A stretch of DNA of 64,000 bases from Macrostomum hystrix (GCA_950097015.1 CATNEN010000038.1:16610001-16674000), one strand, 5' to 3'; shown: positions 11,564 to 23,435, numbered from the stretch's first letter. The notes: generated from the sequence alone by a model not told the origin. A program made the numbers and translations.

Positions 11564-11954
11564 TCCTAAAGCATTCAACCAACCGCCATGAAAATCCAGA
11601 ACATGTGCTAAAAGTTTACGCTCTATTCGATGAAACAACTTACAGAATCGCAAAGCATCGGCATCGTCGAGATATTCAACGATTGCCGTCGGGGTGCCTG
11701 TTTTGCTCCGATTGCACCGATACTGGCATGCGTTTCTGCTCACAAAATGTCATCATGTAACCTTGTCGGACAAGAAACTTTGACAAGAATCGCTGAATAT
11801 CTCGACGATGCTGACGCCGGACGGCTTTGAAAGTCTGTTTATCGCAAAGGGCGGAAAATTTTGTTTCAGATGTTGGGATTTCACGAAAATCTGTCATTCG
11901 GGAGCTATCGTGAAGTAGGAAATGCTTATTTTAAATACCACAGTAGTCCTTCCT

Positions 11955-12832
11955 CGCGGGGAAATTGTGTTGTCTTTCTACTGTTAAATAATTACTTCAT
12001 TTAAGTTTTTCTCGACTTTTGGCAACTAATGAAAACTAATTAACAATAGAGACTGCCAAAATTCGTATCTGAAGTTTGAATTGTGATGAAAGGAAAGGCT
12101 AGTTGTCATTATGCGTTACAAAGTATGAAAAACCTTGTTTTAAAATAGTTTCAATGACTAAAAAATTAGCATACAGTGACGTTTTCTAAAAAAGTAAATA
12201 CTCACCATGTTGTATTCAAATTTTATTTTACAAATCAGAATGACTGTGCTTCTTCAATCGCAATGTCTATTGGTCATGGTATTGACGAACAAAAAATAAT
12301 ACATTTAATATCAACATAGCTTTGTAAGAAACAATAACTTGAGGGAATATTCTTTCAGTTCCACAGCCGAGAGGCATCTGCAGTAAGACTAAGTTACATA
12401 TGTTATTTAGATAATGAAACTTCTATTTTGTTAAACTTATCTCAAACCTATTTTATTTTGCTATCCGGTTTTCTTATACTAGCATAATATAAATAAACTT
12501 AAGGGGGTAACTTTGCTAGTCCTTTATACTAAATCTAGTATTATATGGAGATTGTACAGATTTAACAAATCAGAGACTACCTGTTTATTTATTATTTGGC
12601 AAGTAATTAGTACGATTGGGTAGCCATCGAATAACTAACTAGTGCCGCATAGTTATGTGGTGTTTTTAACGAAGCTAGTTCTGATCTAAAGGGGTTACAA
12701 TGGCTAGTCCTTCATACTAAACGGCACAAAGCATGATCAACACATTAAATATGTGTAGTCCCCATAAAATGTTTTCGTATTGTTTTTCTTCCATTTGCTT
12801 CCATAAGCTTGATTAAAAACAAAAAAGAGCAA
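11955..12832. other. Intergenic, downstream of the GFOD-like gene
   Basis: AT-rich sequence between the foldback element and the GFOD stop codon. I see no exon, no SINE and no array. Confidence 0.5.
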
Positions 12833-14951
12833 TCAAGCCGTAGGCAGCTTTGTTCTACTAATGCCACCATCACCGCTGCCACCGCTAAAACTGACGCATT
12901 CGGCTAGCGACACCCAACGTCTGAGCTGGCTAGAGCAGCGAATAGCGGTCAGGGTCTGCTGCACCTGAGCCCAGTAGCTACCAGCCGGATAGTCTATGGA
13001 CTCGTGCATAGCAACAGAGTCTATTAATCCGGCGGCGCATTTTACTAAAGCCGGCGATGCCAATTGCTTCATAGGCATGCCAGCCGACTCGGTGATTGAT
13101 TTTAGAGTCCGCTGCTCGGCCTCCGTAATCGGATCGCTGTGCAAAATTTGAACAGATTCAGCATCGTCCGAATGGGCTGCATGAGTCAGTACAAAATCTG
13201 CCAGTGTTAGACGGCCCAGTTCGCCAATTAGCTCGATGGTGTGCGAGTGTCTGCAACACAGTGATTGTGTAATCTTTTTACAACTTGGTGCGAAGTCACA
13301 GAAATACAAAATATTTTACGCATATATTAAGCACCCGTTATATAGCGAGTCCAACCAGACGTGAACCCAACAGTCGCCAGTCAGCTGCAGATCAAAGCTT
13401 GCCACCTGATCAACGCAGATGCGTCTTATACCTTCAATCTGATCACTGTAAGGCTGGCAGGTCAATAGGTGACCAGAAGCGCGTATTATGCCACAGCCGC
13501 TGTTAGAGCCAATTGCACTACTGCCTTTTTTAGCTAGATCTGCTGAAGCATTGGTGGCAGCTGCCGGTAGGAGATAATGCACGAGATCGATGGCCAGAGC
13601 GCCATTGTAAGCTAGGACTCCACCGCCCATGTCTGGGTCGCAAGTCCAGTCGTAACTGCGGCAGGAACAATTAATTCAGAAAAAGATTGAAATTTCGCTA
13701 ACACATTTTAGGATAGAGGCGTTAAAATACTGTCAGGGGGTCAGTAGCAGAGCGGTTAACGCGTTTGCCTCACGCACCAAGGTCCCTGAGCTTGATTCCG
13801 TGGCGAGGCCACATTGAAATGGGGGCCAACCTTCAAGGCACAGTGAAAGTGTACACTGCATGACAATGAGAAAGTCAGAGCATATGTGTACACACCTGTG
13901 AGCGCGTGCCTGCGTACGGTATCTGTGTGCGTGTTTCTAAACATACAAATACTTTTTTAATTAGTTGGGAATGGGAAGGGAAGCGTTAGTGTTAACAATT
14001 GAGGGTCATTGAGGTACATGTACGAGTGTGTATAAGTCTTTATTAATTGGGGATGGTTGCGTACATTGATGGTCAGTTGGAAAAGGACGGGAGCGTAAAC
14101 TGAGTGTCAGTGTGGGATGAGTGCGTACATCAAGTAGGTAGTAAGAAACATTACTTACCGAGACCCAACTAGCCGAGGACAACGCAGAGTAATATTAACA
14201 ACCTGCAGCCGGCCAATCAGACCGCCTGCGAGGCGAGAGCGCATGCACTGTACAGAGGCTAGGTAACGATAAGAGCAACCGACCGCTACAGTTTCGGGCA
14301 CCCGGTGAGGCGGCGGCGGAGGCGGGGAGAGACGAATTGCCAAAATACCTGAAAATTCCGTTTGAAAAAAGGCATGAAAGAAAGGGAGAAAACATATCTC
14401 TAAGCAAGAGGGCGCTCACCTGTCTCATTAGCCAGCTTAGCTAGGCCAGTTTGTACTCGCTGGCATCGGCAGCACAGCAGCAGCAGAGCCACATCGTCAC
14501 GGCCAGCCAGCACCGCTGGATCTCCGCCAACAAGCACAGCGAAATCTTCCCCTACAGCCTCAATATCGGCATCTTTGGCGATGCCTTCGGCGTCTTGCTT
14601 TAAGAAGGCTTCAAAAGCGGCTCGCTCCGATTCGTCGGCTGTCCAGCAACCAATCAGACGCAGACTGCGCTTCCTAGGCTTATTATTATTATTATATACA
14701 TTAGTATTATTTCTACTGGTTGGGCTCGCAATATTATCAATCTGGCTAGCTAATCTGGAGCTAAAAATTATGTGACGCAAAGCGCATGCAGCGAATGGCG
14801 AGAAACCGAAAACGGCTACCCCTATCTGCTGCGTAGACGTTGACAATCTAGCTTCTTCTTCCTCGCCAAATAGATCTTCGCCTATGTCTGAGCCTGATTC
14901 GGGCGAAGCAGCCTCAACATTATCAATAGTGGTGGCGGAAGACTCTGCCAT
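12833..14951 (-). CDS. GFOD-like: GFOD1/2-like Gfo/Idh/MocA-family oxidoreductase, four exons
   Basis: Exons: 14951-14420, 14348-14159, 13655-13335, 13250-12833. Phases at the junctions are 1, 2 and 2 and all agree, giving 1461 nt (486 aa) against about 390 in human GFOD1. The first exon has an acidic leader and then a Rossmann-like start (IGVAVFGFSPFAACAL). YDWTCDPDMGGGVL in exon 3 aligns with the GFOD segment around YNWSCDDLMGGGG, and IEGIRRICVDQVASFDLQL with IKGIRQITSDDFCTFQM. Exon 4 begins with a beta strand matching the VTVVGSAGRL region. The usual EKP-type motif region is diverged and proline-rich (PPPPPP), so catalytic competence is doubtful. The third donor is a weak GTGCTT. An acceptor-like atttcag lies 11 nt before the ATG. 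A truncated SINE sits in intron 2. Confidence 0.83.
13735..13941 (+). mobile_element. SINE family 2, internally deleted copy
   Basis: tRNA-like head (cagagcggttaacgcgtttg, B-box-like gcttgattccg), then cgaggccacatt and the core acactgcatgacaatgagaa, followed by gtgtacacacctgtgagcg. The central gcaatttacgcc segment and the 3' tail are missing. It lies in GFOD intron 2. Confidence 0.8.
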
Positions 14952-16812
14952 GCGAAACTGCTGAAATCTTGATGCCTCCTCCTAACCGCATGAGGGATTA
15001 GAATGAAAGGATCGAACGATTGCCACCTGAAAAATAGAATTCCATTTTATAGATTCGTTGAATAGATAAGGTAAAACACAGATTGTGATGCTTAGTGCAT
15101 TTGCATTTATTTAGATCAAGAAAAAAGAAAAAATGAGGGCCAAGTCTTTTTGTTTAAAATCTCTTAATTGATTTAATTTGAAGCAATTATATTTTCAAAC
15201 ATCGAAAACAATAGTCTTTTAAGTTCGCGTAGCAATTAAATAGGTTACTATATAACCAGCTTTTTCTGATATTTTCTGATCTTCTGATTGATAAAGGTTA
15301 CCAGCAATGTGTTGAAGCATTTTATTATCATATTTTTTTAATCCCACTAGTGTTAGCCTTTTCAATGGTCTAATTTCCCAATATAATTGTCTACTGATCG
15401 AGAGTGCAATGTCGACCATACTATTAGTAGTACAACTTACTGTGCAATCAAATATAGAGAAAAATATATCTAGACAAGATAAAACAAAAAAGTAACACGA
15501 TCAAACTTATTTTGAAGTAGAAAAGCACTTAGAAAAATATCCATTTTATCTTTTGTGTGATTTGATAGGTTGTGCTAAAATAAATCAACACAAATGATTT
15601 TAAGTAGGCTTTTCAAACCGATCAAACAGCCTTTAGGAAAAATTAATTGGCAATTTCAGAAGCAATCCATATTTAATAACTTCTTTAAGAAGCAAAAATA
15701 TTATCGTCTACTAGAAGCACTGGTTATCTGTTACGCAAACATTTGGATTGATTTATCCCAGATGGTCATTATTTGAATTTAAGAAGTAGGAAATGATCGA
15801 AAATGGCAGAGTCCGAATGTATATAATTTTTAGATGTAAAAAATTTGACAACACTTGCACAAACACTCTGGATTAATATTGAAAAAATTCTGAACCAAAT
15901 AAAACAAACAAAGCAAGATGTTTACTAGTTTCATCTTAATTTTTTTCATAGTAGATGCGGATATTTAGTATAACAAAAAAGTAGATAAGCAATGTGCTTT
16001 CTATTCTACTTTGTTCTGAGTAGTATATTGAGATAAAAGTGAATGGCCAAACAATCTCTATGTTAACTCTATGTTAAAGGGTCTAAAAATAGATTTCGAT
16101 TAGGAACAAGCAACGTTGTTCTGTTTTGAAGCCACGGGAGATACCACCACATTGGATTCTCGACAGAAAAAAATTCAATACCAGGCTAAATATGCTCGTT
16201 ACTAAACTCTCCTAGTAAAATTTATTTTTATATAATTTAGACACATTCGTTTTAAGCTAGTAATTATAATACAAATAAGCTTTTAAAAGCAACCTGCGTT
16301 TACAGGGGAGACAGAAAATCAGAGCTTTGAAGTACTTAAAATATCGGTCTGAATTTCGAATCCTACCCTAGGGAATTAAACCATGATAGTACCCAGATTG
16401 ATTAAAATGCGTATTTCCCATTTAAGAAATGACGCATTTAGAATCCAAATTTAGACTGTAGCACAGCGCGACGCATCTGGAAAGGCTGTGTACACGTGTT
16501 CAGTCCATGGACTGGGGAGACCGAAACAGAAGGGTGAACTGAATAAATTCTGAGTAAAGCGTCTTGCTAGACGACACAAATTGTTCCAATAAAGTCGAGA
16601 ACCGAACCCCATACCTTCAAGTCGTTAGTCAACGCTCTAAACACTAGATTACTACCCCTGAGTATTGAAAATTAAGTTCTTCTGAAATTCCTTCTAGTTT
16701 TAGTTTATAAGCAAAAAAGTCGAGAGTGGCTTGAATATAAATAAACAAGCACTATAGCTAAAGCACCCCAACAGAAAAGTTGGAAAGTTGTATCGAAATT
16801 TTTTCCGTGTCA
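14952..16812. other. Intergenic, GFOD promoter side to USP 3' flank
   Basis: Mostly AT-rich DNA with a diverged SINE at 16456-16658. Short open frames near 15219 and 15594 have no recognisable protein character. No gene is supported. Confidence 0.5.
16456..16658 (-). mobile_element. Diverged SINE family 1 copy
   Basis: Matches the SINE 1 core (gttcagtccatggactgggg, gcgtcttgctagacgacac) and the minus-strand tRNA head (accttcaagtcgttagtca). Many substitutions mark it as old. The tail is not visible. Confidence 0.72.
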
Positions 16813-19800
16813 CTAGCCGTCTGAATCAGGCCTGGCCAAATCGCTGCGAATATAAACTAGCACATAGGCAGACTTGGCCATCAACTGATCGCTGGTGCAG
16901 TCGCGCACGCTATTATCATCATAGTAGTGCCAGATGCCAGTTTTGTGATTCAACGCCGATGCTGTATAATGGCCGCCGCCTAAATTGCCGAAATGATGAG
17001 CCACAGCTAATAAATTGTACGTAGTTGGTCTATCATAATCCGATTGAATAATCCAGCGACGAAGGTTTAAACTCTTTAACGGATATTCAACCCAGGAGTC
17101 AATCTTGCTGCGATAATGTTTATCGTAGCTGAATCGTTTCAGATGACAGACAAGAACAGGCGGCAGGCTCCATAAGTCGATCTTTTTAGTGGCACATTGA
17201 AACACTTTGCAATTGGGACAATGCCAAGCGTCCTTCTTGTCTAGAGTTTCGGAATCTGTATATAACTTCAGACAGTCATCGAGGGTGATAGCTTTTTCAC
17301 TTTCAGAGGACTCCACTGCGCTTGAATGAACCTGCGTTAATAACAAACAAAAAATAATTTATGAGCTAGAGGTCAATCAAGTTGTCATTTGATAATGATA
17401 ATTAAAGCAGCAGTGATAATTAATTAGTAGTCGGCAAATGTCTAGACTCACCTGTTCAGCGTTAGCAGCTACCTCGTCATAGAACAGGCGCTTAGCAGTT
17501 TGGCTGGGCAGGCCAACCCAAATGTAGCTGAAATCGGCAGGCAAAGTGGTGCTAATTTCGTCATCCTCGGCCGGATCAAGAAGCATGGCTGTGTCGCGAA
17601 TAAAGCTTCCGTTTCGCGTGGCGTACAAATTGAAAGACGGCGGCTCAACCTGCTGCTCTGGTGCCTCCCGACGCCACCAATCGCTATAAGTTTCTGGCTG
17701 AGTCTTTCGACGCGCCGGATTGTCTAGGAAGCGGCGGCAACGATCGATCACAGCGCGACGCAAGGCCGCCTGGGAAACGCTGCCATCTTTACCAACATGA
17801 GGCACCGCTGCGGCTGTAGCGCCTTCTTCGGTAGTTGGCGGTTCACTGGCTTCTTGAAGAGGGGCAGCTTTTTCCATATCCAGCTCTAGCAGCAGCGGAA
17901 ATCCGAAGTACATAGTGGCGACGTAAGAGGATCTCGTCGCTAACGCCTCGTCCAGAAAGTAAATGTACTTAAACCTTGTGGATGTCGAAGATGCTGCTTT
18001 TGACTCTGGGTCAAATGGTTCACGCAGCTCGAACGCATGGAACTGACCCCGGTCAGTGATGTGCGCATATGAATCGCTGGCTACTAAGAAGCGGTGGAAT
18101 TTATGATAATATACTTCGCCGATTAAAAATCGATTCTGTGGTAATTCGAACATTTCACTTAGCCGGCGATAGGCCAGTGCCATTGTACCGTCTGGAGGCA
18201 GCGTCAGTTTGCACTTAACTATCGGCAAATCTGGGTCTAATCTAATAAATCGAAAAGTGAACGTGCAGCTCTGATCCTGCGGCAATGGCAGGCTAAGATA
18301 GCCGAACGGATCAAAGGTGACGCTAACCTTACTACACTCCGGACAGACAAGAGTGGACTTCAGCTGGCCATGAAACAAATCAACAATGATTGAATCATTT
18401 CGCAATTTGTAATTATTCCACGCCTCGGCAGCCACCTCAGCATCGGGCCGATTGTTGGCCTCTTTAATCTCTACGTAAGGCTTCGAAACAATGCGATTAA
18501 GATCTTCGTGTAAGCCGTCAAGTAAGAAAGCCATCAGCTCCTGGCAGTCGTGTTGCTGAAATCCGGAGAACTGAGGCGCGAATTCGCAAAGTTTGGCCTT
18601 GAAATCGCGTGGTGCAATGTAGGAATAAGAGCCTGACCATACGCTTTCAATTAGGGCAGCATAGGATTTGGCTATTTCACCACGCATTCCCAGAGGGTTT
18701 GTGGTGTTTAACTCTTTACGCCACTGGTCAGAGAGCATGAATTCAGTCAAAATTGGCACATTGCTAAGGCACTGAATAGCAGAATTCATGAAGCAAGTGT
18801 TGCCCATATTCACTAAGCCGCAGAGCCCAGGCTGTGTCGGAAATGGCCTGCTACTCCATGTAGAGGACAAGCTGGAGGTTGAAGCAAGCGAAGGCGGCGA
18901 AGAGGCAGGCGGAGGACCTAGAGGGATGGCGCCAGATTTCGGGGACTGCTGTTGCATCTGATTAGGCAGCTCTGGGCCGCTGATTCGAAGCTCTTCGAAA
19001 GGTCGCGAATAAACGCCATCAAAGTTAGCTAGCTCAATGAAAATCAGGTCGTTAGAATTAATGTAGCCATCTAAACGATCCTCCATTGATTTGACGATAG
19101 GCTCAAAGGGTCCGACACGGGAGCCACCAGATGAAAGCCAGAACCGCATCCCAGTTGATGCCTGATCATTTGATAATGATAACGCATCTCTGGCGCGGTC
19201 AGCCACATCGCCGAAAGTAGCTGATTTAGAAAACTGACAAGCTACAGTGCCATATTTTGAGTCGTCATCTAGTAGACCCAATTCAATAATTAGCTGGTAG
19301 ACCTCAACTTCGAGAATATTGCGCGTGTCGCCGCCACGTGAGATCACACTGCGGGTGATGGCCTCTTGTCCAGGCGCCAACTCGTAATATTCGACTAGCA
19401 TTGTCCATGCGTCACCCCTAATTAGTACGTAATCGCTCTCGTTCATAAGTTTTGGTTTAAGCTCTCCAGTAACTTCTAGGATGTCTGAGTTATCGATAGA
19501 ACCGGGAAAGTAAGCATCCTTGCCCATGTACTTCTCTTCGTATTTGCGATATCCAACGTACTGTTGCCAGCGCTTGAACCAGACCATGGATAAGACTTGC
19601 CATTGTTGGCCAGGCGCAAGGCAAGAAGCTAGACACTTCTTAACGGCCACCTTCTGTCTCTGTAGACAATCAATCAAATGGTTATTTGTCGCGATGGGAA
19701 TCTTAGCTATAGTCGATGGCGCCTTGCTAACGTGTGCTGATGGAGGCGTACCATCCGCTTCAGAGTTTACCGCTGCTAACTGTGGGGACTGACAGATTTC

Positions 19801-19983
19801 CATCGGTGTCTCCGCGTGTCTTTGAGCAATAGTCGAGTTACCATCGTTCATTTCTGCATCCTGGCTAGTGTTCTGAATTTGATTGCCAAGGTGCCGAGTG
19901 TCTTGCCCTTCGGATGATGCAGAAGAGGAAAGAGCTGTGGAAATTTCACTTTCACGGCCGCGGACAACACCGTCGACAGTCAT
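16813..19983 (-). CDS. USP15-like: USP4/USP11/USP15-like ubiquitin carboxyl-terminal hydrolase, two exons
   Basis: Deubiquitinating cysteine protease. Exon 1 is 19983-17452 and exon 2 is 17331-16813, joined in phase 0 through a 120-bp intron (donor CAG|GTGAGT, acceptor TTAACGCAG). The product is 1016 aa, similar to human USP15 and USP4. After a disordered Ser/Thr-rich leader, a DUSP domain (about 105-215) and a UBL-like segment (about 225-325) precede the catalytic core. Cys397 is in [15 protein letters not shown], His965 in [12 protein letters not shown], and the Asp box is WHYYDDNS. Zinc-finger CPEC (exon 1) and CPNC (882-885) pairs are kept. A long insert with a second UBL-like stretch and an acidic/Ala linker splits the core, as in the USP4/11/15 group. 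Which of the three vertebrate paralogues is closest cannot be decided. Confidence 0.95.
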
Positions 19984-20652
19984 GGCGATAGAGTAAAAAG
20001 CGAAAAGCTAACGACCTAAGTTTATTTACAAGCGAAAGAAAAACAAGGTCTTCTCCCGCCCTTCTCTCTTAAAATTTTGCAACCTGACTGACGACTTCCG
20101 GAGTTGAAGCTGAAAAGATAGAAAAGCATTTTGAAATAAAAAACTTTGTATGGAGAAAGACAGGGAGATTGTGCAATACATACGAATAGAAGCCTATTGA
20201 ACTAGTCAAAATGCACCCTATAATTAAACTCCTGATTGGGCAGAAATTACAAATAAATTGCATTAAACTCTAGGCCTCAAACTTTCTATACAACTTATAT
20301 TGTGGTAGATAGTAAAAAACGCATATCAGAAATATCTGTGACATGTGAAGCAAATAAAGCGAAATAAAGAAAATTCCGAAACAACGATCGAGTTTTCCCA
20401 TTCTCGTGTTTAAGCTTATAAGCGTAGAATGTATTTTTTTTTGTACATGCTGTGTGTGTTTTAAACAGAAAGTAAAACGCTAACGCTTATATCTACTACT
20501 ATATACTGCTACACAAATGCTAACTTGATTGTTTAAACAATCCAGAGGCTTATCTTAGTTCCAGTCAGTTTCTTAGGCAGCTGTATTGAATATGACATTG
20601 AAAGACTAACTTGCATTCGTACTACGTTAGTTAAAACTACACAGTTAATTTG
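19984..20652. other. Intergenic, USP promoter to profilin-like 3' flank
   Basis: AT-rich DNA with no supported gene, SINE or array. It must contain the USP upstream region. Confidence 0.45.
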
Positions 20653-21141
20653 TCAAGGCAGTGTATCACAGAAGCTGTGAGCATCGGAGGCGGCAGCCTG
20701 ACGCAACACGTGGCACGGATAAGTGACTAAAAGTACACCAGCCGAGACGCGAATCAAGATCAAGCCACCAACGGGTGGAGCTAACTGACCGCAGGCTGTC
20801 CGGCTAGTGCCAATGTCACTGAGCGGAGAGCAGTGCACTACTGTTGGCGACTTTTCAAATGGTCGGTACTGCTGACACCCTAGAACTAGTCTGCTATTCA
20901 ACACTTTGGCATTGAAATTCGGTAGGCAATTGTAACGGAACAGGTTCAGGCACAGGCGGCACAGCTCTGGCGTTGGTCGTTCCGAGGACGACGCTAAACG
21001 ACCGTCGGCGTGGGCCAGAGTGCCCGACGGCGAAAGAATTAGGGCGACGCCGTCAATGTGGCCGCGGCAAAGCAGGTGCTGACGAATGCGTTGACTCCAA
21101 GCTAGACAATCCTCCGGCGGTGATGTCGCAGTGGTAATCAT
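20653..21141 (-). CDS. Probable profilin-fold protein, single exon
   Basis: Open frame of 162 aa with GC-rich codon use like its neighbours. The pattern fits a profilin: an N-terminal helix with a Trp (CLAWSQRIRQHLLCRG), then HIDGVALILSPSGTLAHA resembling the profilin central strand, and near the end GGLILIRVSAGVLLVTYP followed by a C-terminal helix. The last part is closest in layout to profilin-4. The middle is longer than in typical profilins (about 130 aa), with several extra cysteines. Identification is by pattern only; a different small alpha/beta protein remains possible. No intron is evident. Confidence 0.5.
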   Translation of the reverse strand: MITTATSPPEDCLAWSQRIRQHLLCRGHIDGVALILSPSGTLAHADGRLASSSERPTPELCRLCLNLFRYNCLPNFNAKVLNSRLVLGCQQYRPFEKSPTVVHCSPLSDIGTSRTACGQLAPPVGGLILIRVSAGVLLVTYPCHVLRQAAASDAHSFCDTLP

Positions 21142-22023
21142 TGCTTTTTATTGACTCGACGTTTCAAAAAGATGCGCCTGCTTCTGTACTATCTTCGATG
21201 AAGAGGCTGAAAGCTGTTTATAGCAAAAATGTTTGATAGGCCGATTAAAAGTTTACGATCGTCAATTAATAAAAATGTTTGTCTATCATAATCAAAGTTT
21301 AACTGAATCAGAGAGGTCTGAAATTTATAAAGATAAAGGTTTAACGATTTGTTAAAAGGGTATTTGGGTTGTTAAAGAGTCGTTTATGACGTTAGATAAG
21401 CGTTTGAGTCGTTAAAGATTTTGAGTAGTTAGATAGGTATTTGAGTCATTAAAGAGTTTGAGTGGTAAACTTTTGAGTCATTAGAGAAGTGTTTCAGTAA
21501 TTTAAGAAGCGTTTTGAGTCTCAAGAGAAGCACTTGAGTCATTGAAGAAGCGAATGTGTCTCTAATGATTGTAACTTTATATCTAGGCCTATGACTTTTA
21601 AATATCTTCCTGACTTGTCTAAAAAAAACAAATAATACATATACAAAAAATACAAAACACAAGCTAAATAAGCTGCATCAATTAATTTACCAAAAAAACA
21701 ACAGTCTAAAGAAAGCAAGATTAAATTGAAAATGTTTCGACATTAATCGTTTAATTGCAATGTTACATAAATAATTTCGCCATGAAAGCGACTTAAATTT
21801 TCAAGCTTATTCACTAGGCATCAGCTACAACGCATGAATAAAAATGCCACATACAACTGTTCTATTTATAGTAAATAGCAGCAAATAAATTGGGACAGAA
21901 CAAAGAAATATAAATTACTACTGAGAATAATTGTGTCATTCCTTCTATTTCTTTAGTAGACAAATTTGCAAATAAAGTGCGCTAGATGTCGCACTTCTAA
22001 TGTTTATCAACCAATCAGTGTTG
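21142..22023. other. Intergenic with a degenerate tandem repeat
   Basis: From about 21340 to 21560 a loose 17-20-bp repeat (gagtcgttaaagag, gagtcattaaagag) is visible, with many changes. The rest is AT-rich and featureless up to the foldback element at 22024. Confidence 0.5.
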
Positions 22024-22349
22024 CTTTTGTCAGCCAAGTCGAGAATAAAGTGAATCACGTTGAGAATCGCCATTCACTGCAGCAGCAGTGAATTGAACTA
22101 CACTCGACCATGCAATTCCAGTAAAGATAAACCAAATGGTTAACAAAACAATAGAGAATTGGTTTAAAGTCCTCAACTTGATTGCCTTGATTTAGTATAG
22201 TCTATGGCCAAAGGAGAGTCCAGCTTGGAATTCTCTAATTAGTTAGCTTTGTCTATGGTCGAGTGTGTAGTTCTATGGCAGTGGCTGCTAATGCAGTGAA
22301 TCGGCATTATCAGGGTGTTTAACTTTATTCTCGACTTGGCAGACAAATG
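22024..22349. mobile_element. Foldback element FB2 next to UCHL5
   Basis: A 19-bp perfect inverted repeat, gccaagtcgagaataaagt, lies at 22033-22051 and, as complement, at 22322-22340. Similarity extends outward (gcttttgtca against gcatttgtct) and inward (attcactgca, gaactacac, actcgaccat appear inverted in both arms). The element is about 325 bp and has no coding capacity. Each arm contains aataaa, so the right arm offers a poly(A) signal to UCHL5 on the minus strand. Confidence 0.8.
22324..22329 (-). promoter_or_regulatory. Candidate poly(A) signal of UCHL5 within the FB2 inverted repeat
   Basis: The minus strand reads AATAAA about 50 nt after the UCHL5 stop codon, inside the perfect terminal repeat of the foldback element. 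No closer canonical signal is visible between the stop codon and this site. Confidence 0.5.
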
Positions 22350-22379
22350 CGATACTCAATGACAGTAGAAGTAGAATAG

Positions 22380-23435
22380 TTAACCACACTGCTCAGCCTC
22401 GGCGACCTCGCTGCCAGAAGCAGCTTCATCTTTCTTGGCTCCAATCCGGTCACCCTCAACCTTCCACGCCTGACGCTGGCGTGCCTTTTCAATCGCCGAG
22501 TCAACTAGACCATTGATTTGACCTCGCTCGCCAAGTATCTTGAACAGTTCAACCACCATCGGTATGTAATTGTGTCTGCGCCTGGCGTTCTCGCGCTTAT
22601 AGCGAGCAATCTTCTCCTCCTCGTGGCTAATTGCCTCGGTCAAGCGGCTAATCTCGCTGGCAACAGCCTCCGTGACCATGCCGTCTTCGCTTTCATCCAT
22701 AGTCGCTGTCACAGCTTCTAGCTGTTTCTGCAGTGTAATCTTCTTATCCGATATGACAGCTAGCAGGGTGAAGCGCAACTCGGAGCTGGCGTACCTCTGC
22801 ATTCGCTTCCTAATCACCGGGATCGCGTGTTGAACCCATTCGTCAGTGGCTAGTCCGTCTGGCAAACGGCCGTGATCAATCGGGCCTCGCTTGAGGCCGT
22901 CCAACTCGTACAATCGGCCATTTATCGGCACGTAGGCGATGAAATGCGAAGCCTCTTCGCGTTCGCCGGCAAGGCTATTGTCAAACTCTAGCATTGTCTG
23001 CCTACTAAAACTATTGTGCACCTGGCGAATTAGTGGCGAATTAGCTAGCGCCAAGCCTTTAGTTTTAGAGTCAAAGCTGGCGCTGAAAGATTTCAGATTT
23101 TGCAAAGTGTCGCCGAGTGCCACATCGTTGTGTTGCACATTTAGCAACAGGTTAACAATGGCTAGAGTGGCGCAGGCGTTATTAACCACCTGGTTGGCAA
23201 AGTAGATCTCATCTTCTAGGCGCGAGTCTAGCACAACGCTCTCATCTAAATCCGCAGGCTGTTGCTCCTTCTCGCACATGAACAAGAATATCAGGCCGTG
23301 CAAGGGTTTCAACTCGATTGAGTCTTCCAGACTCCAGATCTCTTCAACTTCGACGCCTTTGCAGCCGAAGCCGCGAATCAGTTCGGTGAAGACGCCAGGA
23401 TCGCTTTCAATTAGGCACCAGTCGCTTTCTGACAT
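22380..23435 (-). CDS. UCHL5: Ubiquitin C-terminal hydrolase L5 (UCH37), single exon
   Basis: Deubiquitinase of the UCH family that in animals binds the proteasome (through RPN13) or INO80. The intronless frame encodes 351 aa against 329 in human. The catalytic residues fall at the same numbers as in human UCHL5: Gln82 and Cys88 (FANQVVNNACATLAI), His164 (EEASHFIAYV) and Asp179 (LYELDG). The C-terminal ULD region is present: a coiled coil (about 255-295), then NYIPMVVELFKILGERG and a basic tail, followed by an extra acidic C-terminal extension. The N-terminal WCLIESDPGVFTELI is characteristic of the family. Confidence 0.96.
   Translation of the reverse strand: MSESDWCLIESDPGVFTELIRGFGCKGVEVEEIWSLEDSIELKPLHGLIFLFMCEKEQQPADLDESVVLDSRLEDEIYFANQVVNNACATLAIVNLLLNVQHNDVALGDTLQNLKSFSASFDSKTKGLALANSPLIRQVHNSFSRQTMLEFDNSLAGEREEASHFIAYVPINGRLYELDGLKRGPIDHGRLPDGLATDEWVQHAIPVIRKRMQRYASSELRFTLLAVISDKKITLQKQLEAVTATMDESEDGMVTEAVASEISRLTEAISHEEEKIARYKRENARRRHNYIPMVVELFKILGERGQINGLVDSAIEKARQRQAWKVEGDRIGAKKDEAASGSEVAEAEQCG

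Larger units (their letters stand above)
10479..11954. mobile_element. Foldback element FB1, interrupted by a hAT insertion
   Basis: The left end (ggaaagaccttggggtattt) and the complement of the right end (aggaaggactactgtggtat) are similar. Inside them, atcgtcgagatattcaacg near 11665 is answered by its complement near 11800, so both arms carry the same sequence inverted and the frame EYLDDADA appears on both strands. Without the hAT insert (10538-11571 with one target copy) the element is about 440 bp. No transposase is present. Confidence 0.75.

Noticed and set aside
10654-11591. Several overlapping Ser/Leu-rich plus-strand frames
   Set aside because: The 16-bp unit lacks stops in all frames and repeats every 48 nt. 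All three frames are open at once, and they lie inside a hAT element.
11480-11897. Short frames on both strands with EYLDDADA
   Set aside because: They come from the inverted arms of the foldback element, which is why the same peptide appears on both strands.
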